Assembly: GCF_002836775.1 (NCBI RefSeq)
Contig: NZ_PJAQ01000017.1
Span: 495,000-558,999 of the forward strand
Direction of reading: 5' to 3'
Source of the DNA: Colwellia sp. 12G3
GTDB taxonomy: Bacteria; Pseudomonadota; Gammaproteobacteria; Enterobacterales; Alteromonadaceae
Length of the DNA: 64,000 nt
How positions within the stretch are numbered: the stretch's first letter is position 1; each line of letters opens with the position of its first letter. The translations under genes and the position numbers were made by a program. Shown here one piece after another: positions 25,445-34,141 of this stretch. The notes under the pieces were generated by a model. The model had not been told where the DNA came from and ran no database searches. It saw only the letters and a list, made by a program, of their open reading frames with translations.

Positions 25445-26995
25445 TTAAATTTTTACTGTTTTTTTATTAATATCATATTCACGTAACTTGTTTGCAATCG
25501 CTGTATGGCTAAGACCAAGTTTTTTAGCTAGTTGTCTTGTACTTGGATAGGCTGGATACAATTTACGTAATAAGTTAGCTTCAAAGCTTTTGACAGCGGC
25601 ATCTAATGTACCTTCGAACTCTTGCTCTAAATAACCATGTTCTCGTGTATAAGCAGGTAATTGTAAGTGAGTAGTTTCTATTTCGTCTCCTTCCAACAGC
25701 GAAGCCGCACGTGTTAGTACATTTTCTAATTGACGAATATTACCTGGCCATGGGTAGTGCTCAATAAAATCACGACAATCGTCACTTACCTTGAGATGAG
25801 AACGGCCAATTTGCTGTGCCGCTTTAACAATAAAAAACTCGGCCAATGGTAAAATGTCACTACGGCGCTCTCTAAGCGCAGGTAGCGTAAGGCCAAAAAC
25901 GTTTAATCGATAATAAAGGTCTTCTCTAAAATCACCAATTGAAACCAAATTAAGTAGATCTTTGTTGGTAGAGCTAATAATACGTACATTGACAGTGACT
26001 TCTTGCTCAGAGTCCACACGCCTAAAACTACCATGTTGAATTACTCGTAATAACTTACTTTGTAACTTGGCTGACATTTCGCCAATTTCATCAAGAAACA
26101 CAGTCCCGCCGTCAGCAAGCTCGAAAATTCCACGTTTACTTAACTCTTGCGCCCTTTCACCAACCCCAAATAATTCAGACTCAGCAACATCATCAGGTAA
26201 CGCCGCACAGTTTAATGTCATAAAAGGACGCTCTGCACGTTCACTAGCACCATGACACGCTCTTGCCAGTAGCTCTTTACCAGTACCCGTTTCACCCATA
26301 ATTAAAATAGAAGATTCGAGCGATGACATACGTTTAGCTTCGCGAATAACTTTACGCATAGCGCTTGAACTCGCTTGAATTCCTGAAAAAGTATTTTCAC
26401 TCGGCTGTTTAAAAGCATTCATTTGCTGGCCAAGTCTTGCTTCAGATTTTAAAATTAATACTGCGCCAGCAAGAACATGATTTTCGTCTTCGCCTGCGAC
26501 ATGAATTGGCATAATATCAGCGACAAAATCATCACCTTGGAATTTTAAACGTCGGGTTTGAGCAAGTACATCAGTAGCATCTAACCAGCGATTAAAGTTG
26601 AAACCTTTCAGCCACAAACTGATATGTTGACCAATAAGAGACTCTTCACTTTCACCAATAATACTTGAGGCGATAGTATTAACAATACGGATATTGCCTT
26701 TTCTATCAATGGAGATAAAAGGGTCAGGGAAAGTTTTGATTAAAGTAGCAAGTTCATTTCTTTCACGCTCAGATGGCATGTAAGGTGCAGTTTTCACATC
26801 ACCTACCCCTTCAATCAAGCGTAATTGTGGCATAAATGTTTGCAAGTCAGAAAAATCTAAATCGGGGATATTTATATAAATACGCCCTGGTTGCATTAAC
26901 TCAATACCACGCACATTAATGCCGTGTTCGACAAAGATACCTAATACTTTTTGCCCCATGCCAACACGGTCATGACAAGTTATTTCCAAACGCAT
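25445..26995 (-). CDS. tyrR: TyrR, aromatic amino acid transcriptional regulator
   Basis: 516 residues. N-terminal ACT domain (MRLEITCHDRVGMGQKVLGI), PAS region (about 80-190), AAA+ domain with Walker A GETGTGKE and Walker B GGTVFLDEIGEMS, and a C-terminal Fis-type helix-turn-helix (STRQLAKKLGLSHTAIANKL). The usual GAFTGA loop that contacts sigma-54 is missing (ELFGVGERAQELSKRG instead), as in E. coli TyrR, which works with sigma-70. It probably controls the adjacent phhAB and perhaps fahA-maiA genes in response to tyrosine and phenylalanine. Confidence 0.93.
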   Translation of the reverse strand: MRLEITCHDRVGMGQKVLGIFVEHGINVRGIELMQPGRIYINIPDLDFSDLQTFMPQLRLIEGVGDVKTAPYMPSERERNELATLIKTFPDPFISIDRKGNIRIVNTIASSIIGESEESLIGQHISLWLKGFNFNRWLDATDVLAQTRRLKFQGDDFVADIMPIHVAGEDENHVLAGAVLILKSEARLGQQMNAFKQPSENTFSGIQASSSAMRKVIREAKRMSSLESSILIMGETGTGKELLARACHGASERAERPFMTLNCAALPDDVAESELFGVGERAQELSKRGIFELADGGTVFLDEIGEMSAKLQSKLLRVIQHGSFRRVDSEQEVTVNVRIISSTNKDLLNLVSIGDFREDLYYRLNVFGLTLPALRERRSDILPLAEFFIVKAAQQIGRSHLKVSDDCRDFIEHYPWPGNIRQLENVLTRAASLLEGDEIETTHLQLPAYTREHGYLEQEFEGTLDAAVKSFEANLLRKLYPAYPSTRQLAKKLGLSHTAIANKLREYDINKKTVKI

Positions 26996-27127
26996 TACGC
27001 AGCCCTTAAATTAGAATTAAAGAAAAGGGCTATTGTAAACTAATTTTTACGATAATAAAGCACAACATTACCAAACACATTTGATAAATGTTGTGGGCTT
27101 ATTAAGCTATCATCTGATTGAAATAAA

Positions 27128-27481
27128 TTACTCGCCTAGTTGATCTGTTTTTGCAGCACAAATGAAATCATTTTTATGTAAACCACCTATAGCGTGCGTC
27201 CACCATGTCACTGTTACTTTACCCCATTCAAGTAAAATCGAAGGATGATGAAATTCACTTTCCGCCAGCTCAGAGACTTTATTAGCAAATGCCCAGGCTA
27301 GCTTGTAATTTTTAAACTTAAATTCGCGTTCAAGCATCATGACGTTATCACGTACTTGTGGCACCCAATCAGGTATTATCCCTATAAGTTCTTTTAGTTC
27401 TTCGTCTGAAACTTTTGGAGCATCTACATGGCAGGCTTCACATGCTTGAATTGCAAGATTATTATTTGATTGTGTTGTCAT
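27128..27481 (-). CDS. phhB: Pterin-4a-carbinolamine dehydratase
   Basis: 117 residues with the PCD signature [20 protein letters not shown] and [12 protein letters not shown], including the histidines that bind the pterin. It dehydrates the 4a-carbinolamine produced by phenylalanine hydroxylase so that the cofactor can be recycled. It is co-oriented with phhA (74-base gap) in the classical phhAB arrangement. The N-terminus carries a short CEACHVD insertion. Confidence 0.93.
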   Translation of the reverse strand: MTTQSNNNLAIQACEACHVDAPKVSDEELKELIGIIPDWVPQVRDNVMMLEREFKFKNYKLAWAFANKVSELAESEFHHPSILLEWGKVTVTWWTHAIGGLHKNDFICAAKTDQLGE

Positions 27482-27555
27482 TATTTATCCTTATATTGTT
27501 CTTTATTTTTTAGGCTATGATGTTGCCATATTTTTTTTAATTCAGTCACTAATGA

Positions 27556-28359
27556 TTAACTGGCTTTCTTAGCAGGAAACTTTGCTTCATGAAGACCTAA
27601 CATTTGCGCTTTAGCAACAAGCTCCATGATGTCATCTACTTCAAACTTTCGTATTTCATCTAAGTCTGATACTTTTGTCAGCATATAATAAATAGGCTGC
27701 ATAATATCTATCCGATAAGGTGTTCTTAAAACATCCAATATATCAAGAGGCTTGCGTTCAACGTTAGCATCATTAATGGCATAGTCTGTTTCTCCAGGGG
27801 AAGAAAGCACACCACCACCATATATGCGTAGGCCTTTCGGCGTATCAAGTAAACCAAATTCAATAGTAAACCAATATAAGCGTGCTAAAAAAACACGCTG
27901 TTCTTTAGTCGCATTTAAGCCCATTTTTCCATAAGCTTCTGTGTAATTAGCAAATGATGGATTAGTCAGTAATGGACAATGACCAAATATTTCATGAAAT
28001 ATATCAGGCTCTTGTAAGTAGTCCATTTCTTCTCTACTGCGAATAAAAGTTGCAACGGGGAATTTCTTTTCAGAGAGTAATCTAAAGAATTCGCCAAACC
28101 CAATCAGCGCGGGTACAGGATAACACTCCCAACCTGTGGTTGCCTTGAGCACTTTACTGACATCGCCAAGCTGAGGAATACGATCAGTAGGTAAGTTTAT
28201 TTTTGCTAAACCTTCATGATATTCATCACAAGCTTTATCTTTAATACAGGCAATTTGACGGGTAAATAGCTCCTGCCAAATTAAATTTTCTTCTGGTGAC
28301 CATTGTATGAAGCCCTCTTCATCAGGGACTTTTGAAACATACTTTGTTCCTTTTGACAT
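27556..28359 (-). CDS. phhA: Phenylalanine-4-hydroxylase
   Basis: 267 residues, the usual size of bacterial monomeric enzymes. The iron ligands are the two histidines in FHEIFGHCPLLT and the glutamate in WFTIEFGLL. Also seen are the pterin site region (RIYGGGVLSSPGE) and an N-terminal segment typical of bacterial PAH. It makes tyrosine from phenylalanine using tetrahydropterin and O2. Three 12-bp direct repeats lie about 145-180 bases upstream. Confidence 0.95.
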   Translation of the reverse strand: MSKGTKYVSKVPDEEGFIQWSPEENLIWQELFTRQIACIKDKACDEYHEGLAKINLPTDRIPQLGDVSKVLKATTGWECYPVPALIGFGEFFRLLSEKKFPVATFIRSREEMDYLQEPDIFHEIFGHCPLLTNPSFANYTEAYGKMGLNATKEQRVFLARLYWFTIEFGLLDTPKGLRIYGGGVLSSPGETDYAINDANVERKPLDILDVLRTPYRIDIMQPIYYMLTKVSDLDEIRKFEVDDIMELVAKAQMLGLHEAKFPAKKAS

Positions 28360-28503
28360 GTTATTAACCTTTCATCTAAGCGATTTTTGTTATAATTTTT
28401 TAATGCAATAATTTTGTTTTGTTGCTGTATTCATCTTATGACATCAGGATAGATAAAATAAAGCAACACGAAACGGTTAAAAAACACACAAACGCTTTTG
28501 CTG

Positions 28504-28539
28504 TACATGAAAGGTTACATGACAGATTACATGATTGAT
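28504..28539. repeat. Three 12-bp tandem units (TACATGA core) upstream of phhA
   Basis: TACATGAAAGGT, TACATGACAGAT and TACATGATTGAT follow one another exactly. A 12-bp period places the motif near the same face of DNA about every turn, as in cooperative regulator sites. It does not match the TyrR box TGTAAA-N6-TTTACA. Confidence 0.55.
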
Positions 28540-28561
28540 TGCAGGGTAATATTTTCTGCTG

Positions 28562-29689
28562 TTATTTCTTAGCGGGACTCAGCAATGATTTAATTTGCAG
28601 CGCAATTTTTTTACGAACATGCGTTAATTTAGGTTTCTCATCAAAGGGGATAGGACGACATAATTCCATAGTTTTAGCACCTAATCGCGCGGTGAGCATT
28701 CCGGCACCTAATCCTTGCGCAAATCGAGCAGATAACTTCCCTAATAACTCTGCACCTAACATATCACTACCAAAATCAGCGACTAACTCGCTCGCGCCAG
28801 CATAGGCCATATTAACAAAAACCTGTTTTATTAACTTAATACGACTCCAATAACCTAATTTTAGGCCATAAAGTCCTGCAATTTTATTTATCATACGTAA
28901 ATTACGCGATAACATAATTAACATATCGATCAAAGCAACAGGACTTAGCGCAACTAAAACAACGGCTTCAGTGGAAAATTTTGCGACTTCGTTTAAAGCT
29001 TTATCATCAACCTTACTTAATACCACACGTGAATAAAGCTGAACTAATTCCGTAGAGCTATAATCTGCCGCTAACGCTTCATGCCAAAGGTGCTGTTCTT
29101 GAGGGCAATCAAAAACAAGATCGCAAGGTAGGTTTTCACTAATTTTCTCACAGAAATCTTTACCTCGTTTATTCGATTTTTCTGTTAATTGTTCGGTGTC
29201 TATTAATAAAAGCTCAGTGGCTTGTTGCTTCATTTTTTGACGTTTTTTAAACTGCTTAAGCCCAATAAACTCACGCCATAGATAATTCCCACTGACTAAG
29301 GTCAAGGCTGCTAATAACAGCGCATATAGGCTAGTAATTAGTGGTGACTGTTCAAAACCAGCGATAAAGAAATCTACCGCCTCAATAGCCAGTAACGTGA
29401 CAAACAAGGCGGTGATTGTACGCCACAACCATGAACCTTTGCCGCCCTTTACACTATTGGCATATTGGTGAAGTTGTTCCGCATTAAGCTCTTTACTTCT
29501 TACCTCATCAAGGCCACTTCCCTCAATAGACATAGGTAAGTAAGCATCATTATCAAAAACAACTTGTTCGGTAAAAGTCGTACTGCCGTCCTCATTTTTA
29601 AAGGTTACTTTATCAGCTGCTGTCACAGTGTCACTTTCGCTAAAAATTATTTGCTGCTGTTGTGAGTTTTCATTGTCTTTAGTGGTCAT
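28562..29689 (-). CDS. ycjF: YcjF family inner-membrane protein (DUF697/TIGR01620)
   Basis: 375 residues. Two adjacent membrane helices (WLWRTITALFVTLLAIEAVDF and SLYALLLAALTLVSGNY) follow an acidic N-terminus; the C-terminal half has the DUF697-like core (VLVALSPVALIDMLIMLSRN, LKLGYWSRIKLIKQVFVNMA). It overlaps ycjX by four bases. YcjX-YcjF is a conserved pair of unknown mechanism that is linked to the phage-shock regulon. Confidence 0.88.
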   Translation of the reverse strand: MTTKDNENSQQQQIIFSESDTVTAADKVTFKNEDGSTTFTEQVVFDNDAYLPMSIEGSGLDEVRSKELNAEQLHQYANSVKGGKGSWLWRTITALFVTLLAIEAVDFFIAGFEQSPLITSLYALLLAALTLVSGNYLWREFIGLKQFKKRQKMKQQATELLLIDTEQLTEKSNKRGKDFCEKISENLPCDLVFDCPQEQHLWHEALAADYSSTELVQLYSRVVLSKVDDKALNEVAKFSTEAVVLVALSPVALIDMLIMLSRNLRMINKIAGLYGLKLGYWSRIKLIKQVFVNMAYAGASELVADFGSDMLGAELLGKLSARFAQGLGAGMLTARLGAKTMELCRPIPFDEKPKLTHVRKKIALQIKSLLSPAKK

Positions 29690-31161
29690 ATCATTTTATC
29701 TGCTAGTAAGAACTGTAAGACTTGATCCATTCGCACATGTGGTAAACATTGGTGTTTGTTAAGTCCACTTAAGGGTGCAAACTCTATAAAATTGAAGTTG
29801 TTCGATTGCCAATAATCATCATTGGGTAACTGACTCGGTACCGCACCTGGAAACACGGTAATTTTTTGGCCAAAGATACCTGATGGTTCGGTCGAATTTG
29901 AGTGACCTATAGTTTGACCTTGAATAACGGGAATATCCTTCCCTTTATGTTTGCTCACACCTGAATTAGTCGCTTTAACAGAAGCAATAGCTAATGTTTT
30001 AACTTCTACCGCTTCATAGTTTAAATGATGTTTATTTTGATGAATCAACTGATTGAGTAATGCCACCATAGGCGCGTGTTGCTCAGGAGTAACATGATCG
30101 GCTTTTGTAGCACCAAAAAGTAATTTGTCAATTTTAGGCGAAAATAATCGAGAAAATATGCCTGACTTACCATAATGATAACTTTCTAAAATCATCGACA
30201 TAGCCAATTCTAAATCAGCAAAACTTTCATTACCTTTATTTAAAGGTTTTAAACAATCGGCTAGTACTATTTGTCTGTCAAAACGAAGAAAATGCTCACG
30301 GTAAAATTTACGAACCACCTGTTCTTTGTATTCTAGGTAACGTGAGCGCAGCATACCAATAAAACTATTATCAGGTGCATTTTGATAGTCATTACCATCA
30401 AGACTATCTAAACCAGGGAAAGGGAAGAACTCTAAAATGGGTGCCCCGGCTAAATCACCCGGTAATATAAATCGGCCCGGTTGGATGACGGATAAACCTA
30501 GCTCGTGGCGAAAAGTGTGTAATAACGTCGTATATTCCTGCGCTAACTCAGCTAAAAGTTCTTCACTTGCACAAGCGAATGGATCTAATTGCGCGAGCTT
30601 AATCAGAAAATTTTTACTATGTTCAGCCCTTGGCGTACTAGTCATTAATGCATGTGTTTGCTGCGACCATTCTTGATACGTTTGCTTGAGCATAGGTAAG
30701 TCAAGTAACCATTCACCGGGGTAATCGGTAATATCTAATGTCAAGGTTGCCATGTCAGTTGCATATTTAAGTATTGAGTTTTTCGGCTGATACCTAATAG
30801 CTAAGCGTAATTCACTGATGCCATGCGTCGGCTCTGGCCAAGTTGCAGGCTCTGATGTTAACGCGGAAATAGCTGAATCATAATCAAATCTTGGCACATG
30901 GTAGTGCTTTTGTGGCACTCGCTTAGCGGCGATAAAACCACCATTATGTACGGGGTCAAAAAAACTGAGTTTGATGCCATTACCTTCATTGATTAATTGA
31001 TTCACCAATGAAGTAATAAATGCTGTTTTACCGCTGCGGCTTAACCCAGTAACGGCCAATGTTACATGCTGATCAATAGTGCGACTGAGCAACTCATTTG
31101 CTTTATGTTTTAACTTATCTAAGCCACGCTTTGATAGTATCGATTTACTTATTAATGCCAT
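29686..31161 (-). CDS. ycjX: YcjX family P-loop protein (DUF463)
   Basis: 491 residues with an N-terminal P-loop (GLSRSGKTAFITSLVNQLI, residues about 39-57) and the YcjX-specific segments ITDYPGEWLLDLPMLKQTY and FFPFPGLDSL. YcjX is a nucleotide-binding protein of the Psp regulon in E. coli; the exact role is unclear. It is followed by ycjF with a 4-base overlap and lies close behind pspC, a synteny shared with enterics. Confidence 0.92.
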   Translation of the reverse strand: MALISKSILSKRGLDKLKHKANELLSRTIDQHVTLAVTGLSRSGKTAFITSLVNQLINEGNGIKLSFFDPVHNGGFIAAKRVPQKHYHVPRFDYDSAISALTSEPATWPEPTHGISELRLAIRYQPKNSILKYATDMATLTLDITDYPGEWLLDLPMLKQTYQEWSQQTHALMTSTPRAEHSKNFLIKLAQLDPFACASEELLAELAQEYTTLLHTFRHELGLSVIQPGRFILPGDLAGAPILEFFPFPGLDSLDGNDYQNAPDNSFIGMLRSRYLEYKEQVVRKFYREHFLRFDRQIVLADCLKPLNKGNESFADLELAMSMILESYHYGKSGIFSRLFSPKIDKLLFGATKADHVTPEQHAPMVALLNQLIHQNKHHLNYEAVEVKTLAIASVKATNSGVSKHKGKDIPVIQGQTIGHSNSTEPSGIFGQKITVFPGAVPSQLPNDDYWQSNNFNFIEFAPLSGLNKHQCLPHVRMDQVLQFLLADKMI

Positions 31162-31305
31162 AACGAATTGATAACTTATAAATTAGATCAGATTTGAGAG
31201 GTAATTTGATAATAAGATCTTTTAATTAAAATTACACCTTATTGATTGTTACTAGAGAAAGTAACGCTTAGTGATAAGAATAAATAGGCTTGTGCCGAGG
31301 TAAAC

Positions 31306-31333
31306 AAAAAAGCTGTCAAGTGACAGCTTTTTT
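31306..31333 (-). terminator. Terminator between pspC and ycjX
   Basis: AAAAAAGCTGTCA-AG-TGACAGCTTTTTT: a perfect 13-bp stem ending in T on both strands, about 50 bases past the pspC stop. It separates the psp operon from ycjXF or allows only read-through. Confidence 0.85.
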
Positions 31334-31381
31334 AACAACTTGTTTTATAGCACACGGACTTATTTCTTCAGCCATTAAGTA

Positions 31382-31834
31382 TTACAGCTTATTAATTTCC
31401 CTAGAAACGGTAAATTCAGCCGAGGTAACATATTGCTCCATCGCTTGTACTTTCCCTTCGAGTAAACGAAACTTACGGCGTATATCATAAAGTGCTTGTT
31501 TAGGTGGTTCACCTGCTTGCCAAATACGCGCTTTCACCTTAATTGACTCATTACTTACATCAACCTTTTGCTTTCCTTGCTGATTGCCCCTCGCATACCG
31601 GCTTTCATTAGCTTCATGATTACCTGTTGTTATTTTCTCTGGCATTTTATCTAGAATAAACCAACCAGCGATATAACCTAAGATAAGGAATGGCATGCCA
31701 AACAATACACCTGACACCACTAATATTCTAACTAGCCAAGTTTCCCAACCAAAGTAATCGGCTATACCTGCGCACACACCCGCGATCTTTCCTTGCTCGG
31801 CGTTACGATATAATTCTCCTCTTTTTCGATTCAT
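31382..31834 (-). CDS. pspC: Phage shock protein C
   Basis: 150 residues. The PspC domain occupies the N-terminal part: the LYRNAEQGKIAGVCAGIADYFG start, then a membrane segment (ILVVSGVLFGMPFLILGYIA). The rest is soluble with a final helical region. It works with PspB as an inner-membrane sensor that recruits PspA. It overlaps pspB by four bases (ATGA), as in other psp operons. Confidence 0.92.
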   Translation of the reverse strand: MNRKRGELYRNAEQGKIAGVCAGIADYFGWETWLVRILVVSGVLFGMPFLILGYIAGWFILDKMPEKITTGNHEANESRYARGNQQGKQKVDVSNESIKVKARIWQAGEPPKQALYDIRRKFRLLEGKVQAMEQYVTSAEFTVSREINKL

Positions 31835-32058
31835 AATTTGGTTCTCCAGTTTGGGGTCTCCACATCTAAAATCGCTTCGAGGGTTTTAATCCTATCAGCC
31901 ATGCTATCTGCAACTTCTGATAATTCTGATAATTGAATATACTCTTCTTGGCTTAAACCTTGGCTAACTTGCTTTTTACTGCGGTAATGTAAAACCAGCC
32001 ATATTGGAGCAACAATAATCATAAAAATAATGACGGGTGCAACGATGATCTCTTCCAC
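31831..32058 (-). CDS. pspB: Phage shock protein B
   Basis: 75 residues: N-terminal membrane helix (VIIFMIIVAPIWLVLHY) and a C-terminal cytoplasmic helix with the PspB signature (LSEVADSMADRIKTLEAILD). It acts with PspC to relieve PspA inhibition of PspF. Confidence 0.92.
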   Translation of the reverse strand: MEEIIVAPVIIFMIIVAPIWLVLHYRSKKQVSQGLSQEEYIQLSELSEVADSMADRIKTLEAILDVETPNWRTKL

Positions 32059-32126
32059 AATACTTCTCCTTTAATCTATTCTACCGATAGTTTTAGTTAT
32101 ACTTTTAATATTTTTTATTGTTATTT

Positions 32127-32786
32127 TTACTTATTTTTCATCTTAGCTTTTAACTGCGCTAATTCATCATCAACCTTTTCGTCTGATGCTAGCCCCGCAA
32201 TTTCGTCTGCTAATGATTTACTACCTAAATCATATGATTCAACTGCTGCCTCGATATCATCAACTTTACGTTCATAATGGTCAAAACGGTTTAAGGCATC
32301 ATTAACGCGTGTACTATGAATGTTCTCTTTTACTTTTAAACGAGAGCTCGCAGATTTTTCACGGATAACAATAGCCTTTTGACGTACTTTCGCATCGCTT
32401 AGTTTATCTTGTAGTTGTGAGATTTCGTCTTGCAACTTACTCAGATGCTCATCGGTATGTGTTAATTCATCCAATAATGCTTGCGCACTCTCACTGCTTT
32501 TTTTCTTTTCCATCAAAGCAGCACGTGCCAAGTCTTCACGATCTTTACTTAAAGCCAGTTCAGCTTTCTCTTGCCATTGCTCTGCATCTTGTTCAAGACG
32601 ATTCACTTGACGAGATAATTCTTTTTTATCTGCTAGTGTTTTTGCTGAGCTAGAACGTACTTCAACTAAGGTATCTTCCATTTCTTGAATGATCAAGCGT
32701 ACCATTTTTGCCGGATCTTCGGCTTTATCTAATAAATTATTAATATTAGAATTAATTATATCTGTGAATCTTGAAAAAATACCCAT
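32127..32786 (-). CDS. pspA: Phage shock protein A
   Basis: 219 residues, almost entirely coiled coil, with the PspA/IM30 start (MGIFSRFTDIINSNINNLLD) and EDPAKMVRLIIQEMEDTLV. PspA binds PspF to inhibit it, and under envelope stress oligomerises on the inner membrane to preserve proton-motive force. It is the first gene of pspABC and diverges from pspF. Confidence 0.95.
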   Translation of the reverse strand: MGIFSRFTDIINSNINNLLDKAEDPAKMVRLIIQEMEDTLVEVRSSSAKTLADKKELSRQVNRLEQDAEQWQEKAELALSKDREDLARAALMEKKKSSESAQALLDELTHTDEHLSKLQDEISQLQDKLSDAKVRQKAIVIREKSASSRLKVKENIHSTRVNDALNRFDHYERKVDDIEAAVESYDLGSKSLADEIAGLASDEKVDDELAQLKAKMKNK

Positions 32787-32880
32787 AACAACTTCCTTAA
32801 CTGATGGCTAAATCATGCCAAATTGTGTTTACTTTACATAAACTAAGCATTTACTTAGCGCTGAATTACTATTTCAATAC

Positions 32881-32898
32881 ATTCATATTTTACGCCAA
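32881..32898 (-). promoter_or_regulatory. Possible sigma-54 promoter for pspA
   Basis: Reverse strand TTGGCG-N6-ATGAAT-like arrangement: GG at -24 spaced correctly from a weak GA at -12, about 95 bases upstream of the pspA ATG. psp operons in this group are normally sigma-54/PspF dependent, so a -24/-12 site should exist; this is the best candidate but its -12 element is poor. Confidence 0.35.
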
Positions 32899-33022
32899 CT
32901 TTTAAAATATGGCTAACCAATTGTTTTAACTCAACTTATTATTTATTCAAAAAAGACTTTCAACCTCTTAAGTAATAAAATACACTATTTGTTAGTGAAA
33001 TAAACCAACATTTGAGTTTACT

Positions 33023-34141
33023 ATGGCGCGTTTTAACCAACAAGATAACCTTCTTGGCCAATCAAATTGCTTTTTAGAAGTACTAGAGCAAATATCCCAA
33101 GTTGCTACGTTAAGTAAACCAGTGCTTATTATTGGTGAGCGCGGAACAGGTAAAGAGCTTGTTGCCGCACGTTTACACTTCCTATCTAAGCGCTGGGAAC
33201 AAAACTATTTAAAACTTAATTGTGCTGCGTTAAACGAAAATTTACTTGAAACTGAATTATTTGGCTACGACAGTGGTGCTTTTACTGGTGCAAGTAAGCG
33301 CCATGAAGGGCGATTTGAGCGCGCAGATAAAGGTACGCTATTTTTAGATGAGATTGCTAATACCTCTGGCCTCATTCAAGAGAAATTATTACGTGTCGTT
33401 GAATACGGCGAATTTGAACGCGTTGGTGGTTCAAGAACCATTCAAAGTGATGTACGTTTAGTTGCTGCAACTAATGAAGACTTACCTACCTTAGCTGCAT
33501 CAGGACAATTTAGAGCTGACTTATTAGACCGTCTAGCTTTTGATGTTATAACCCTGCCCCCACTGCGAGAACGTTTAGACGATATAATAATGCTAGCAGA
33601 ACATTTTGCTATGAACATGGCCCGTGAGCTTGAGTTCGAATTATTTAGCGGTTTTACCGAAAAAGCTAAACGCAGTCTGCTGGAATATCACTGGCCAGGT
33701 AATATTCGTGAATTAAAAAACGTGGTGGAGCGAAGCGTTTATCGTAGTAACAACCCGCACTTACCTGTTCATGAACTAATTATTGACCCATTCGAGTCCC
33801 CTTTTAGACCAAACCAACGAATTAAAACTCACGATAGAGTTAATGCACTCAATAAAAATAGAGCTTCAGAGAGTGAAAACACACTTGATGATAGCCCTAT
33901 AGTTTCTCCTACAACACTGGAGACAATGAAAGTAACACCGAAAATAGTGACTCAACAGTTCCCTCAGTCATTAAAAATACTATCACAAGATTATGAAATA
34001 GAATTAATACAATCCGCATTAGCACATTGTCAATTTAATCAAAAGAAAACTGCAGAGGCTCTCGAATTAACTTATCATCAATTAAGGGGTTACCTAAAAA
34101 AATACAACTTGCTTGATGGCAGTATTAACGATGAACTTTAA
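33023..34141 (+). CDS. pspF: PspF, sigma-54-dependent activator of the phage-shock operon
   Basis: 372 residues. AAA+ core with Walker A GERGTGKE, the sigma-54-contacting loop GAFTGA (ELFGYDSGAFTGASKR), Walker B KGTLFLDEI and R-finger regions. The C-terminus has a Fis-type helix-turn-helix (QKKTAEALELTYHQLRGYL). There is no N-terminal regulatory domain, as is typical of PspF, which is controlled by PspA. The linker (about 265-310) is longer than in E. coli. Its last 11 bases overlap the sapA start. Confidence 0.94.
   Translation: MARFNQQDNLLGQSNCFLEVLEQISQVATLSKPVLIIGERGTGKELVAARLHFLSKRWEQNYLKLNCAALNENLLETELFGYDSGAFTGASKRHEGRFERADKGTLFLDEIANTSGLIQEKLLRVVEYGEFERVGGSRTIQSDVRLVAATNEDLPTLAASGQFRADLLDRLAFDVITLPPLRERLDDIIMLAEHFAMNMARELEFELFSGFTEKAKRSLLEYHWPGNIRELKNVVERSVYRSNNPHLPVHELIIDPFESPFRPNQRIKTHDRVNALNKNRASESENTLDDSPIVSPTTLETMKVTPKIVTQQFPQSLKILSQDYEIELIQSALAHCQFNQKKTAEALELTYHQLRGYLKKYNLLDGSINDEL

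Noticed and set aside
32800..32822. TTGGCATGATTTAGCC as a sigma-54 site for pspA
   Set aside because: GG to GC spacing is one base short and it lies too close to the ATG.
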